Origin: Stenopsyche tienmushanensis
Lineage: Eukaryota > Arthropoda > Insecta > Trichoptera > Stenopsychidae
Reading direction: 5' to 3'
Assembly: GCA_008973525.1 (NCBI GenBank)
Contig: WACJ01000099.1
Location: forward strand, 372,001 to 436,000
DNA length: 64,000 bases
Both the position numbers and the translations under genes were made by a program. The notes under the pieces are model-generated. The model saw only the letters and a list, made by a program, of their open reading frames with translations, did no database searches and had not been told where the DNA came from. Positions 20,932 through 33,285 of the stretch are shown here, piece by piece (within the stretch, counting starts at the first letter, position 1; every line of letters begins with the position of its first letter).

Positions 20932-22159
20932 GACACCCGTAAGTGATCCCAAGATTAAATGGTCCGAAGAGTAAATCAATCATTATGAGTTCAAATCTAA
21001 AAAAAGTATGGCTGACGACCACTCTTTATTTTAAAAACATATATTATTCCCTATAAAAACAATATCAAAATGGTTTGCAAAAATCCCACAAAATTGACTG
21101 CTAAAAGCCACCTAAAAATATATATGAATGTGTGTTGATAATAATGATGTTCAATTTAATTTAAGCTTCGCATTTATATAATATTTTGAATTATACGAAA
21201 GACCTTTACCGATACACTAATCTGGTGGCCTTCGTCGAATTGTGCTTGATCATGCCAATTTAAATTTTACGATTCAATCATACGAGAAAATATGTTATTT
21301 TTGCGACAAGAAGCTGGATGTACAAGATAAAATGAGGTCAAGCTTGAAAGTATTGGAAATTGAACCAAAAGCAGAAAAACCGCGCGAAATATAGTGTGTC
21401 AATTGCACAACATCTTTGCATCGATTTTATTTGTATCCTATAAGATATTTTACACAAGGAAGGACAACATAAATGATATATTTCCCATTTTATGCTTAGT
21501 TTTTTGCAAATTTGTAATAACATGCAAATATGTGGCAGTCATTCACTCCTAGTAATATATTTTTTATTTTTAATTTTGATCTAAAAACCGCACAAATCGT
21601 TATTTTTGTAGTTGTGGTTTTGGTTTTTAAATATTATTACTATTGGAAATTTTATCATAATTCTAATACATCCACGTACGCTTAGTGCTAATACCGCAAC
21701 TCAAAAATTGATGCTATTATTGAATGTTGTTAATCATCACCGACTCTCGCTTTTCGCCATAATTAATATCTGACGTAATTCCACATAGGCAAAAACATAC
21801 GTAAATAGAGAATATGTTAATCAAAATCAAAAGTAATAATAGATTCGCTGTCAAACTGCTGATAACAGCGCGCTAGTTTTTATTGTTTAATTAGTTAAAG
21901 ATCCGTTTATAGTATTTTTAAATGTAATAAACATTATATAAAAACCGAAAGAAGCATGTATGATTGATGATTAGTGAAAAGAGATGCCTCCTAAGAATTT
22001 GGAGCGGTAAGTAACCATAGAAAACAAATTACCTGCTCAGCTCATGATATTAGTGCAGTCACTTGACTTTTAACATTTCAACGGGATTCATCGTATATTA
22101 ACACTTTTTCAAAGTCAAAACCAAAGTGTTTAAAACAAGAAATTTTAATTACGGGAAAA
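20932..22159. other. Intergenic, no gene recognised
   Basis: AT-rich sequence with no exon, domain or second copy identified. Confidence 0.5.
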
Positions 22160-22700
22160 GATAAATGACCTGGCCACATAGGAAAGCACAGATGGAAGCA
22201 TTGAACGGTGTAAAATATACCAACTACATAGGCGACGAGGATACAAAAACCTTTAAATCACATGGTTTCAAACTGAGCTTCAGAAATTTCTTGGTTCTAT
22301 ATATTCAGATCTGTCCTCAGACGATCTGTTTTAATGCTTTTAATGTCGAGATATGCAAAATAATAACGAAATTTTCAACGCTGCCCTCTGATGATTGGTT
22401 CCAAATTATATTTTTTCTCGAAAAGAAAACTATCGAACTGGGAACTTTTATTACTGAATATATTTTCAACAAAAGTAGAAAGATCCTGCTGCATATGATG
22501 GTTATAATGGGCATCACAATCGGACCGTAAGCAAAAATAATTGCCGACAAAAGTGATATGGGGCGCGTGAAAAAAGCTGACGCTGCACATTCCGCAGCAT
22601 CAAAAGAGGCAAGATTGGCCTGAAGACTGAAAAAGTCAACTGAAGAAGACTTTTTTGAAGAAACAGGAGGTATCCTCTATGCTTCTGATATAGCAGATTA
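22160..22700 (+). pseudogene. Mutator-like (PF20700-type) transposase remnant
   Basis: Transposase of the Mutator-like class that carries a YxGDGDSxTFK block. Here it reads YIGDEDTKTFK (about 22219-22257). After an internal deletion the C-terminal region follows: LGTFITEYIFN (VEIxxYIAAxxFN in the family) and, after frame breaks, a tail ending ILYASDIAD and stop near 22699. The homologous remnant at 55388-55905 ends ALGIAD, so the C terminus is well matched. Several frameshifts and stops. Family assignment is from remembered motif patterns. Confidence 0.7.
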
Positions 22701-22714
22701 GGTATAACTATTAA

Positions 22715-22850
22715 ACTTTTCATTTAAATACGTTTTTCTCGAAACTACATTTTCCAAGCTCATGGAAGTGCTCCCACACGCCCTAGAATCGCTTTAATAT
22801 TTGATGATTTATATTTAAGTGTAACGAAGTGACGACATAACAAAACCAAT
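22715..22850 (+). mobile_element. 3' end of Mutator-like element
   Basis: Contains TACGTTTTTCTCGAAACTAC and CCAAGCTCATGGAAGTGCTC, repeated at 42130-42195. In both Mutator-like remnants this type of sequence lies just after the transposase stop, so it is taken as the element's 3' flank. Confidence 0.6.
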
Positions 22851-23349
22851 AAAATATATTGCATCGTCAATAATTACAAGAATCTAGATCAAATTCGACT
22901 CCTGTCCGTGATCTTTGACACCGTTTTATCAGAGACTTTCAATGACTTTCTTCGAGAAAACAATATATTTCATGAGCTTATCTGAAATTTTGCCATAGTG
23001 TTTATTTCCTGCTTTATCAATGTTATTTTTTAAGAAGCAATGAGATTCGCTCAATTTACATTTGGCAATGAATTACATTTTTTGACGTAAACATGCCAAA
23101 ATAAATCATTTTCGTTGGGAATTAAACATGACGTCGATCAATGCCGATTGTGAATATTCCGATAACCTTAGATGATCCACCTTTTTGACTTTATTAACCG
23201 AAATATTTATCAGATCTGGCATCTATTTAAAGCAAGCGTAACCATACGGTCACATAGCCGATAATATAAGACTTTGACTGAAAATAAATTCAAAGCAATC
23301 ATGTTTTTTACCGTATATTTTTTAGCAGATTTACTCTGTATTCTGTGGT

Positions 23350-23465
23350 TCTGAAAAATTAAATACTGAGTCGATTACTAAAGTCGCCCATCAGCAACAT
23401 AATTAAATTATGATTTAATATTGTCATAATTTCGCTACTCACTCATAGATTTTCTCTATTTTTTC
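23350..23465 (+). mobile_element. tRNA-derived SINE, internal fragment (copy 3)
   Basis: Shares CTGAAAAATTAAATACTGAG, CGATTACTAAAGTCGCCCAT and TAATTTCGCTACTCACTCAT with the body of copies 1 and 2. The tRNA-like head is absent. Confidence 0.7.
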
Positions 23466-23559
23466 CTTCAATAATTCAACTAGTCAAATAATCTAAAATA
23501 ATTAAAATAATCAAAAATCTCTAAAAATCTGATCAAAAATCTCAAGTTTTAATTAACTA

Positions 23560-23730
23560 ATTTGCCTCAAACTGGGCACGAATCTTTTCTATATAAACCT
23601 CTATTATTCCTACCAGATTTATGTCAAAATTAATTTTATAACTATAAAAAAAAACTGATAAAATAAGGCCAAAAATGTCTTGACTGAATTTTTTTAAATA
23701 GTCGCCACTTTGTGATTTTTGAGTGAGAGA
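23560..23730 (+). mobile_element. Detached Mutator-like 3' flank fragment
   Basis: AACTAATTTGCCTCAAACTGG, ACCAGATTTATGTCAAAATTA, AAAATAAGGCCAAAAATG and AGTCGCCACTTTGTG run in the same order at 34780-34945. No transposase part is present. Confidence 0.55.
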
Positions 23731-23865
23731 CTATAGTGACATCTTTACTAATTATGAATTATATTGATGGAAAGAGTAAATCTACACAGAATAATGATGA
23801 TATTGACACAGGGATTCTACTTCTTCCGAAGAAGAGAGCGATTTTGAGTCATATCGAAAATCGCA

Positions 23866-23935
23866 ATGAAAATTATCATACAGCGATGATAGTTCGTAAT
23901 TAAAATAATTAATATTTCTCCAGTGGATCCTTAAA
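23866..23935 (-). repeat. Family P core fragment
   Basis: GAAAATTATCATACAGCGATGATAGTTCGTAATTAAAATAAT is nearly identical to 27589-27630 and complementary to 20685-20740 inside family P. Confidence 0.65.
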
Positions 23936-24805
23936 GAGACATCCTTAAAATTTGTTCATGATGAACAAAAACTTGTTCCATGAAGAAATTCTGAGTCTGA
24001 TTTCAAAATCTTATATTAAAACTTAAAGATCGCCATCCAGACCGAAAACGATCAAATCAAACAATGAGCTCAAATGCTGACAATATTAATAATTAATGGA
24101 GCAAATGCGGTTAAAACTGGTAACACTTGACCTGACGAATATTACAATAGCATATTTTTCCCTGATAATTGATTGTATTCTAAATAAATAACGAAAAATA
24201 TCCCTAAATAAAATGTCTTGAAATAACTTTTTCACTGAAGTTTCTCACAGCTATCTTAGTTACCCATTGATGAAATGTCACGTGCAAAGTTTATCATTTC
24301 AATAACTTTCCATGTATAACTTTGATACAGAAGTTTAAATGTATTTTTATGACATAAAAATTATAAAATGCGCTTTGAAAATATCACATTTTAAGAATGA
24401 CATTTTCGACTAGCTCAAATGCGATTTACAAGACATCTTTAAGGACGAAGGATCAATGGCTGGTAAACCCTAGATCGGAGAGCAATTGAAACTCGATTCT
24501 ATCGGATGTGGTCATGATATCAGGTAAATTACATCAGGGATATGAATCAATTTTGATGATAGATTTGCATCTCATGAGCATGGTGGTAATATGCTATGAT
24601 TGTTATCGTCATCAAAGTGGAGCCCAAAGTGTAGTCCACTAGAGATAAGGTAAGATAAGACATCTCCAATGTCAATTAATGGGAAAGCGACATTCAATCT
24701 ATTACATGTGTCGTGTATTTAAATTGTGAAGAATTTCAAGATTTATTTATGAATAGTCTTCCAGCGAAAGTGGTTGCTCTGAAAATCAGTTGCGCACGTG
24801 TAGTT
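23936..24805. other. Intergenic, no gene recognised
   Basis: AT-rich sequence. No exon or repeat with a second copy in the window was identified. Confidence 0.45.
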
Positions 24806-25225
24806 CGACCGCAGCGTTGTCTTGAAATCGTTACCCTCCTAGTGTCTCTTTCAATGGACTGAACATATGGTAGTCACATGGAGCCAAATCTGAAACTGTG
24901 ATTTGGGTGTTCTCAGTATAATTGGGTGAGTTTATTACGAGTTACATCCAAGGGGTCTGTATGACCCTATCAAGGTCCCAATTTTTCCCCAAGTGTATTT
25001 CAAAAAGTCCTGAATGCCCTAAAGCTGGAAGGAGTGGCCCCAATGTTTCCGTGTCCAACCGGTCCAAACTTTCGACCGCTGACACATCAAAATAACGCCA
25101 CGCGGACGACATACATCAGACAGCGACTGACTGGATTTTTATGGATGGGAATCGTGGAGTCTAACACCCACCCGAGTCCAGAAGGACAGCTCGAATCAGT
25201 TTTCTTCGTCTTTTATTACAATAAG
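24806..25225 (+). repeat. Unclassified repeat G, copy 2 (uninterrupted)
   Basis: Matches 9758-9879 and 10370-10655. The junction GTGAGTTT/ATTACGAG at 24933/24934 is the empty counterpart of the SINE insertion. The open frame at 25034-25234 is part of the repeat and has no recognisable domain. Confidence 0.8.
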
Positions 25226-26450
25226 CAGCCTTAATGCAATCTCACAATAGTAAACCGCATTCACTACACGTGACTTTTCGTGTCCCTAAATATCGTAAAA
25301 ATCACTTTTTTTGCAGACTTCAAAAAACTTTTGGGTCAAATAAAATACTTGGGATCTTACTTAGAGTAGCATCATCAAACTGTGCCTCAAGTCTTCAAGA
25401 AATTTCACTTGATTACCCGCTTTCGTTTATGAAAAAACGAACAATTACGCGTTGCGCAACAGAGAATGCTACTTCTCGCCTTCTTTCTTAAGTTATGAGA
25501 TCATTAAGCTTCTCATCCGATGGATTTTATTTTTCACTAATAATACAGACAAAAATCCGGGTTATATTTAAAGTCAATGAATCACATGGCTAAAGACGCG
25601 CAGGCAGCATCCAAAGGCTTAATACATATGTGTAATCCGACGGGAATGTATTAATAGGGAGTATGGGTATCAGTTGCCATTTCAATTTGGAATGCGATTC
25701 AATTCATTCAATACAGTGCAAATATAAAAGTTAGGTATTCGTTGCATATTTAATTAATAGACGATTTTCCACAAAGAATCAAGCAGAACACCGGAGGTAA
25801 TGCTGCAATAATATATACGGTTTCCGTTCATATTTTAATGTTAGTTCTCCGCAAATCTAATTTCAATAGTGGCTCATATTGGCTACACTTTCACGGTGTA
25901 TAATAGATCTAGCCATAATATTAGTTTGAAATATCAATCGAATGGAAATGCTATGAAAACATCTTGCATTACTTAATAGTATCACTTCGTTAACGACAAA
26001 CAATGAAATAATACGTCAACTTTAATTCTATAGCATAGCCAAAACTTCTTCGTTTTGAAGTCGTTTTTTCACAATTCCGTCCGAAATAAAAACCTGCGAA
26101 CTTATTGCATGTGTATTTAAGTAAGTTTCAATGGCTCCAGCCTCTGAATAACTGCTGACTTACAAAACTTCCTTGAACATTAAGTAAATACAAACCCTAG
26201 AACTCCTTCCTATGTTTTATATAATGAATAATCTAATAGAAATGCATAAAGAACATATTAGATTAAATTAAACCGGCCACTTAAGCCACGTTTGAATTTT
26301 TAAGCAATCAAAACTTTTACACTATAATTTAATACTCGACATTTAATTTTCGTATTTAAAATAATGGACTAATTTATCCATGATATACATTTAAAAAAGA
26401 CAGCCCTCCTCATTAACCATACATATTTAAAAAACTATAGGTCTTGTTCT
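25226..26450. other. Intergenic, no gene recognised
   Basis: AT-rich. The open frame at 25234-25491 has no domain I recognise and no supporting context. Confidence 0.45.
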
Positions 26451-26454
26451 TTTA

Positions 26455-26539
26455 AATGAGCGCCATTTTCATCATTTTTTAAATAATTTTTGTTTCATGG
26501 CGCGCATTTCAAATAGGGAAGTTTCCCTGCCGCACACTG
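26455..26539 (-). mobile_element. Family F element, right-end fragment
   Basis: The reverse complement of the end begins CAGTGTGCGGCAGGGAAACT (26539 leftward) and is followed outside by TA. It matches the ends at 40490, 51960 and 53670. The segment GCGCCATTTTCATCATTTTT...GGCGCGCATTTCAAATAGGG parallels 51870-51945. Confidence 0.6.
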
Positions 26540-26609
26540 TAACATCATCGATGATGATTCGCGATTTTTTTCTGTTTGGCGAGACTGTTGGCGAAACGAT
26601 CATGTTGTT

Positions 26610-26743
26610 GGCTTCCGGAGAAATGGAGAAAGGTAATAGAACAGAATGGATCATATATTATTCAAACAAATTTGATGTAATACAATTTATTGTTTATTTT
26701 TTTTCTTAATATGAAAACGAAAGAAACTTATGGGACATCCTAA
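26610..26743 (+). mobile_element. mariner 3' end fragment (M1/M2 type)
   Basis: TTCCGGAGAAATGGAGAAAGG, AATAGAACAGAATGGATCAT and ATATGAAAACGAAAGAAACT lead to TATGGGACATCCTAA followed by TA (26744-26745). It matches the same end in copies M1 and M2. The 5' part is missing. Confidence 0.8.
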
Positions 26744-26989
26744 TAGATCACCGACAATTTTATTTCGAAATTATTATGTAATGTGGTTTCATTAGCCGTT
26801 TTAAAAAAATAATAAAAAGTTTAAAATAAGTGGAGATGATCACAAATTTAGCAGGAAAAAAAATGGCATGTACGCAAATCAAACCACAAAATAATCAGAA
26901 CCGGAAAGCAAACGCCCATACATTTTTTCATTAAAGTGCTTTTAACCGTTTCATGAGTACTCACGGAAATATCCGTTTTGAACTTCACT

Positions 26990-27485
26990 ATTCAGAAAGG
27001 GCACTCTTGTGCATTGAAGCTCCGAGGCGGACAGAGACAGAGAGAACTTAGCGCAGTTCGGGAGACTGAGACGGATATTTCCTCGCATGATTGTATAGAT
27101 CGTTAAGCCCAAATTTATCGACTTATAATGATTTCGATCTCAAGTGTGTTATTTTTTTACGCAAAGAAACGACCGAATATTGTGTGTTATCGAGAGTGTT
27201 TGTTTATTTACCTGCTTGCCGTTCTTCGCTGCGTGTTGAATGAGTCTTTGTTCAATTATCATTTCCTTCTAAAGGAGGAGCAAATGAATCGATTTTTTGT
27301 GCATTGTTTATGTAAAGAAATGACGCGATCTTGTATGTTATCAAATGTTTATTTACAATTGACTCTGCCTCGAATTGAAGATTGTCTTACGCTGATTAGG
27401 AGCTGACAGAAAGTAATCGGCGTAAAGCGATTATGACATCAACGACTTCATCGATTTTAAATTTGCTCACTAACGAAAAGGTTAA
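26990..27485 (+). repeat. TTAA-bounded repeat (piggyBac-like MITE), copy 1
   Basis: Shares GCACTCTTGTGCATTGAAGCT, ACAGAGACAGAGAGA, GATTGTATAGATCGTTAA and AAACGACCGAATATTGTGTG with 58550-58680 (reverse) and 63380-63545. It ends at TTAA (27482-27485) like the 63.3 kb copy. Internally, the segment at 27158-27210 is partly duplicated at 27309-27350. Confidence 0.6.
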
Positions 27486-27584
27486 GCCCGATCCACACTA
27501 TGGTACCGATAGTGTGAATACTCTGATTGTTTCTTGTGTAAGAATATTTGACCGGACCGAGACCGAGAGCGAGATCGAACCGTC

Positions 27585-27862
27585 AACGAAAATTATCATA
27601 CAGCGATGATAGTTTGTGATTAAAATAATAAGTATTTCTCTAGTGGATGTCTGGCATTTGAGATGCCAGATGTCAGCCATCCTGTGTTACCAAAAATGTT
27701 ATTTTATTAATTGCCTGTTTTTTTTATATGCGATTTTGGATATATTTTATATAACTGTTTCAAAGTTATGCGATTTTTAAAGTCCATGGAACGCATATTC
27801 ACTTTTTCTTTGTAAGTCATAGATGTTTTTGTGCGATTTTCGGCACAAAAAAGGTTTAAGTG
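27585..27862 (-). mobile_element. Family P MITE, copy in reverse orientation
   Basis: Ends at 27862 with GGCACAAAAAAGGTTTAAGTG, the inverted family terminus. It includes the palindrome CTGGCATTTGAGATGCCAG, GTTTCAAAGTTATGCGATTT and AACGAAAATTATCATACAGCG. Confidence 0.65.
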
Positions 27863-28753
27863 GAAATCATATATTTATGAATATTAAAATAATTGGCAAA
27901 TGGTATAAAAAATAGACTTGAACGGTCGTGTAACATTTTTTTTTAAATATCCAGATATCCATAAAAAAAATGTGGATCACTGACATTATAAAAAAATTGG
28001 CATTGACAAGCAAAATTATCAACATATTATTTGGTAAACTATTCTGCGAATTTTTGTCAAATTATTTTAAAAAATACCCACTTATTTTAAAATTATACCA
28101 TTTTAATGAACCATTTATGCATATCTTTGCGGATTCGCCCCTTCACGTAATAGTTAATATACTTAAAAATCAAGTAATTCAATAGTGACAAGTCACATCT
28201 CACCAGCTTCCAATATCACTATCTCCTACTAACTTAAATTAAGTTTTGATGAATAAATTAATATGAAAAAATAGTTCCTTTTTGCTCAATTCTCAATCAA
28301 GAGGTTGTAAATTATTATGAGAAAATCGAAGAACGATGTTGAAAATAAATATGCATATATAATTATTTATTAATATATGTTATTTGAAAAAAATAGCAAT
28401 TACAGTTCAATCAGTCTGTTATTTAATTGCATTCCATTTTCATCATACCGCATCATATTTTCAAACATTTCCTATTTTAGAATTCACAGGAATACTCCCA
28501 CGCATAGTGATGGATATGGACATATGATCTGATACATGGAAACTATATTTAAACGTACCACCATATGCTTACAATGCCAACTCGTGGAATAAAATACATT
28601 TTCAAAGCAGGCACATATTGGAACTATTCAATCGTGGACCCGGTTGAGGCCATCGTCTATTATGTCGTATTGCTGATAGTAATAGTGACTTGTAATATTT
28701 CCAGAGCGAAAGATTTTATCTGCGAAATGCTCCAAATGAAAAATCTCCACATA
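27863..28753. other. Intergenic, no gene recognised
   Basis: AT-rich. The open frame at 28565-28780 contains a hydrophobic stretch (residues about 30-47) but has no splice context or known domain, and it runs into the Tigger end. I do not call it. Confidence 0.4.
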
Positions 28754-29868
28754 CAGGCGGACCTCAACTTTCGCACATGATTGGTTCCTGAAAATGTGTG
28801 CGAAAGTTAAATGTTCGAAAGTAGAGGGATGTAAAAAAGACACCAAAGATTGTACTTTATTTTTTTTATTTATTAAAAATTACTAAGTACATACTAAATA
28901 AAAATATTCTCTTAATGAACTTGTCAAGAGTTAGTTGTATTTTACTATTTTTTTTTTCTTCATAGAGAGTTCTCTAAAATGCAGTACTATTATGGATCGC
29001 CCTACGCACTTGGGATATGCGTTCTCCATTGGGATCACATTCTTCCATAATATTCAAAAATGTCTCAAAATGTGTATAATCTTCGTTCATGGTTTTTATT
29101 GTTAGAGTCTTGATGATTTCTTTTGGTTCTTCTTCATCATTTTCAATTTTTATATTAATTTGTTCTCTTATCGGTCCATTAGAAATTCATTAGTCAAGAG
29201 TTCAGAATGAGATTCAATCATCTCATTAACATCTTTACTGTTAACATCTAGGTTAAGCTCGTTCATTAGATGAATTATTTCAAGTGTGATGGTTTCTGGA
29301 GTTCCATCAAAATGTATGAAATCACTGATCATTTGTGGGCATAGTTGCTTCCATGAACCTTTCATTGTTGACTCTTTTATTTCAGCCCATGCGTTTCCAA
29401 TATTGGTTATTGCGTTCCATATGTTATAATTCTTCCAGAAATCTTTTAATGTGGGCCCACCTTCCATATCAGTTTCCTTGATAGCCTGATTCATTATCGA
29501 CCGCATATAATATCGTTTAAACGTAGCTATCACCGTTTGGTCCATGGGTTGTATGAGACACGTAGTGTTGGGGGGAAGAAACACAACATTGGTTTCTGGG
29601 TATAAATTTTGAAGAGATTTTGGGTATCCTGTAGCATTATATAAGATAAATAATACTTTAAATGGTAAATTATTGATTTCACAATAATGTTTTACTGCTG
29701 GTACTAAATGTGAAGTGAACTAATCTTTAACTATTAAAGCAGTAGCTCAAGCTTTTTTTATTGGATTTCCAAATGACTGGAAACAATTTTTTGAAAAACG
29801 ATTTTTCAAAAATGTGCGAAATAGCGAATTGTGCGAAAGTCGAATGTGCAAAAGTTGAGGTCCGCCTG
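28754..29868 (-). mobile_element. Tigger/pogo-like element with both TIRs and TA duplication
   Basis: The left end CAGGCGGACCTCAACTTTCG and the right end (reverse complement CAGGCGGACCTCAACTTTTG) are inverted repeats about 24 bp long. Each is flanked by TA (28752-28753 and 29869-29870). At 1115 bp it is about half the length of an autonomous Tigger element and has lost the N-terminal DNA-binding region. It contains the transposase remnant listed next. Confidence 0.9.
29168..29760 (-). pseudogene. Tigger-type DDE transposase C-terminal half
   Basis: The minus strand reads the region after the first catalytic Asp: HYCEINNLPFKVLFILYNAT, GYPKSLQNLYPETNVVFLPP, then NTTCLIQPMDQ and VIATFKRYYMR, the well-known pogo/Tigger/jerky signature. 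The second catalytic Asp position reads YNATG where families have DNAPG, so the Asp appears lost. There is an in-frame TAG where W is expected (KD-stop-FTSH). It then stays open for 138 codons to a stop near 29168. It is inactive. Confidence 0.85.
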
Positions 29869-29870
29869 TA

Positions 29871-31889
29871 TTAATTTCGAAAAATACATGAAGGATAAAT
29901 TATCAAATAGACACGCTTTACAGTCGTAAATCATATGCACATGCAATGGGAATCCAACGAACTTCCATTACATGCCATTGAATTTTGATGATGTTAAAAA
30001 GGCTTATCATTTTGCAGAGTTAATTTGACGCACGTCAGACGCTTTTATGATTCATCAAAATGCCATAACTAGTGATATTAAACAAGTTGAAATTATTCGC
30101 TTCCTGTTCCTATAACAAAGTGCTACGCAACCCTTCCAATACCAGTATGCCTTAGCCCTTCTGTCAATTAACGTTTCCATTGCGACTGTAAATCTGTGAT
30201 GATGTTCTTGCAACATTTCTTTCGGAGTATTTGTTTTATTCCGGCGGATAGTCATAACAAAATCAAGTCCTGCTTACTGTGGTTTGTCCATAATTACAGT
30301 AGCACTTTTTCACTTAAGTTGACTGCCTCCTTCTTATTTTCCAATATACAGGACATCTTTACAAGGATATCCATTTCCTGAATTACAGTCTTAACATGTG
30401 AATTTTACAGACATTTGGTGTAAAAACATTTTCTGCAACACCATACTTAAAATGGCTTTTTCCAAACATATGATGCGAAATGATTTCTTACTTCTACTAC
30501 TATTTTTCTCGGGTAGTTTTTATGAACTTCAAATAAGATTTTGATATTTTTTTAAATGTAAGAATCGAGTGAATACTCTAAATATACCGTCTTATTGTCT
30601 GGCCATTAATGTGTCATTTGGAATATGGAAAATAATTGGTTCAAAGGAATTCAATCGGTGCAGGTAACAAGCAAAAAACAATAGTCGAGTTGCGGTGCAG
30701 TGAACATCTTGAAAATTATTTGTGTCTAGTATAATTTAATATTATTTTGATAGTACGTATACTTTTATACGTTTTATTCGTTTTTTGTTCTACACCTTTT
30801 TAATAATCTACAACAAGCGAACTAAGATATAAAAGGCTATCATATAATTATGGATAGGTTTTACACCAATCCAACCCTTGCTGGAGAACTCTTGAAATGG
30901 AAATGTTTTCTCACTGGCACGATAATGACCTAAAGAAAGGGTTTACTTAATCATATAAAAAAAAAACCAAGATTAGCTGTGGTATGAAATATAGCATACA
31001 GAAAACAAAATACTTTAGTATTAGCTTGGCGAGATAAAATAATAGTCACAATGCTCAGTACAAAGCATACGTCAACTTTCCAATCAATGAGATGAATAGC
31101 AAGGACTATCTCATACTAATCTAATCAAGATGAGCTAATAAACAAGTCAGTATTAATTTTAGATTACATTAAAAATATAAGTCCAAATTAGGACGATTGT
31201 CGTCGACTGGTGACGATCAACGGTTAGATGGAAGTCCTCATTTTATTTATAGTAGATCGAGGAGGAGTTATAGAGATTGTATGGTGTATTCATACCATGA
31301 AACTGAAAAAAGATGAAAGCTAACGCTATCTTTTTGCGACACTTACGAAAGAAAACCAGCGCTTCATTCAGAAGATTGCTTCAAACAAATCCTATTTTTT
31401 TCATTTTATTCCATACAAACATTTTTTTAAGAAATACGCAAAAAATGGCTTAGAGCTGGTGAGAACTTTAATGAAAAAATCTTGAAGCTCAAAGGGTTAA
31501 CATAAGAAATATGATAAAATGTCTTATGGAGCGAAATGATAAAAATTTCCCTACGGAACATAGTTAAAAACGTGGTTTTTCATACAAATTCCATTTTAAA
31601 AAATCAGTTTTATAGAATTTAAAAATTCTGTAAAACCCTTAAATGAACAAAATTAGGGACATTTGGTAAGTTCCTCTTATTGGTTCTTCATATCCTCTTA
31701 TACAGGAGGGATGCGGTCAAATAAGAAAAATCCATTAAATGTTTTCTGGATTTCCGCTAAAAAATAATATCATCACCTTTCATTTCCGACAAAGCCATCC
31801 TAACACTACTTCCATTTTCAACGACATATTATTAGTCATTATTTTATAATTATTATTAAGACTGCATAAAAGTAAATATAGTAAGGCAT
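29871..31889. other. Intergenic, no gene recognised
   Basis: About 2 kb of AT-rich sequence. I see no exon, transposase motif or second copy of any part. Confidence 0.5.
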
Positions 31890-32165
31890 TCAAAACAAAA
31901 GGAGCGGAATGCTGATAGAGGAGTGGGTTTGTTGGATGCCACCAGGGTGCTCTTGGACTCATTTGTTTGGAACATTTTGAATTATACCCCGTATTCCCGT
32001 GACTTGGATGGAATTAAATTTTCAATCGAAGAGCAAATGCAGAAATAGGTTCTGAAGTGGAGGAAGGAGCCTGTGGGAGAGTTCTTCGAGGAGGTCGCAA
32101 AGAAGCTTGTGCCGTGGCTCTCCACATGCATTGAAAGGGATGGCGATTATGTGGAAATTAAAACA
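31890..32165 (+). pseudogene. mariner transposase C-terminal fragment (GDYVE type)
   Basis: The plus strand reads HFELYPVFP near 31975, then KWRKEPVGEFFEEVAKKLVP and TCIERDGDYVEI (to about 32160). This is the end of a mariner transposase: catalytic PPYSPDLAPSD region degraded, W...P..FF..GI.KL..RW..CI..GDYVE intact. A stop and a frameshift lie upstream. Confidence 0.8.
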
Positions 32166-32654
32166 ATATCTTGTATTTCTTTTTCAAACATATTTAAAAA
32201 AAAAACCAAATACACTTACTTTCTAAACATCCCTCGTATGTGTAAAGGAATAAATTTGGTGTGTCTTTAATATAGTCTTTAATATGATCTGTTATATTTT
32301 ATGATCATCTTCCAAGCGTTTCTGCAGACACACAGACGACATAAAATACATTTTGGGATCAATTTAAAATAGTTATGATATTTGAATATGAATGATTTAT
32401 AACGAATTGACATCAATCTTGCCATAGCATGGAAAAATTGATTTACTCCAATCGTAATGGATGCAATGACCTCACATTGTCTGGTGGTTGCTCGGTGCAT
32501 TTAGCTATATGAATATTAAAACGCATCTGTCGTCATTGTATTTTTATTCTGCATACAACTTTTTTAACATTAGAACTGCCAGCGATAGATAGATATTAAA
32601 AGTTGCTTAAAAAGTTGTTTGTCTTATATATTTTATTGTCTAAAGGCGACTTGT
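32166..32654. other. Intergenic, no gene recognised
   Basis: AT-rich sequence without a recognised feature. Confidence 0.45.
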
Positions 32655-33285
32655 GTGACGAAGGTAAGAAGCGCCCGTGGCAAGTATCTAATTTGCGCCC
32701 CTCCCCTACAATTGTTTTTTAAACAAAGTAAAATAATACTATTCGTCGACCAAATGAGATAACCACCCCAGAAATGGTGGAGAAAATCCACAAAATGGTA
32801 TTTGATGACAGTTGACTATAAGTACGCAAGTCAACAGGCATGGTAGACATTGAGAGTTTTCATTGACTGAAAATTTGGATAAGAGAAAGCTGTGCACAAG
32901 ATGGATGCCGCATGTGCTCACAGTGGAACAAAAACAGCGTTGTGATGATATTTCAATTGAATTTGACGCGAGCCACCAGGTACAGAGAATATAAAGCTAC
33001 TGGTACACATTTATCTTCTTAAATAAAAAAGGACGGAGTGGCCACAAGGTCTGTGTATCCGACCGGTCCGCTTTTCAGACCGCTGACATGACGGATGATC
33101 GCCTCGCGATCAAACGCCATACCTGAACATGTCTATAGAACGATTAGGAACTCTCATTATAAAACAAAGTTATTCGAAAAAGACTGATCGGGCGGGTTGT
33201 TTAAATTTTGCAATCCGTCGAAAATATTTTTATCTTTATTTTATAGCGGGCTTATCCCGACTGAGTCGGCCCAATATAGCAAATA
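32655..33285 (+). mobile_element. Family B element carrying a mariner fragment
   Basis: The left part (GAAGCGCCCGTGGC, TTTGCGCCCC) resembles the family B terminus. The right part, GACGGAGTGGCCACAAGGTCTGTG through CCGACTGAGTCGGCCCAAT, matches 48047-48275 and the reverse of 17700-17790. A mariner transposase piece lies between them, as in the 38.2 kb copy. Confidence 0.6.
32755..32975 (+). pseudogene. mariner transposase fragment (MRKLCARW type)
   Basis: Across frame changes it reads EMVEKIHKMVFDD, then MVDI, LTENLD and REKLCTRWMPHVLTVEQKQR-like residues. This is the mariner linker between the DNA-binding domain and the first catalytic Asp. Many frameshifts. Same type as 17093-17303. Confidence 0.7.

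Noticed and set aside
28565..28780. Possible transmembrane exon
   Set aside because: There is one hydrophobic stretch but no splice sites in frame and no family resemblance, and it overlaps a transposon end.
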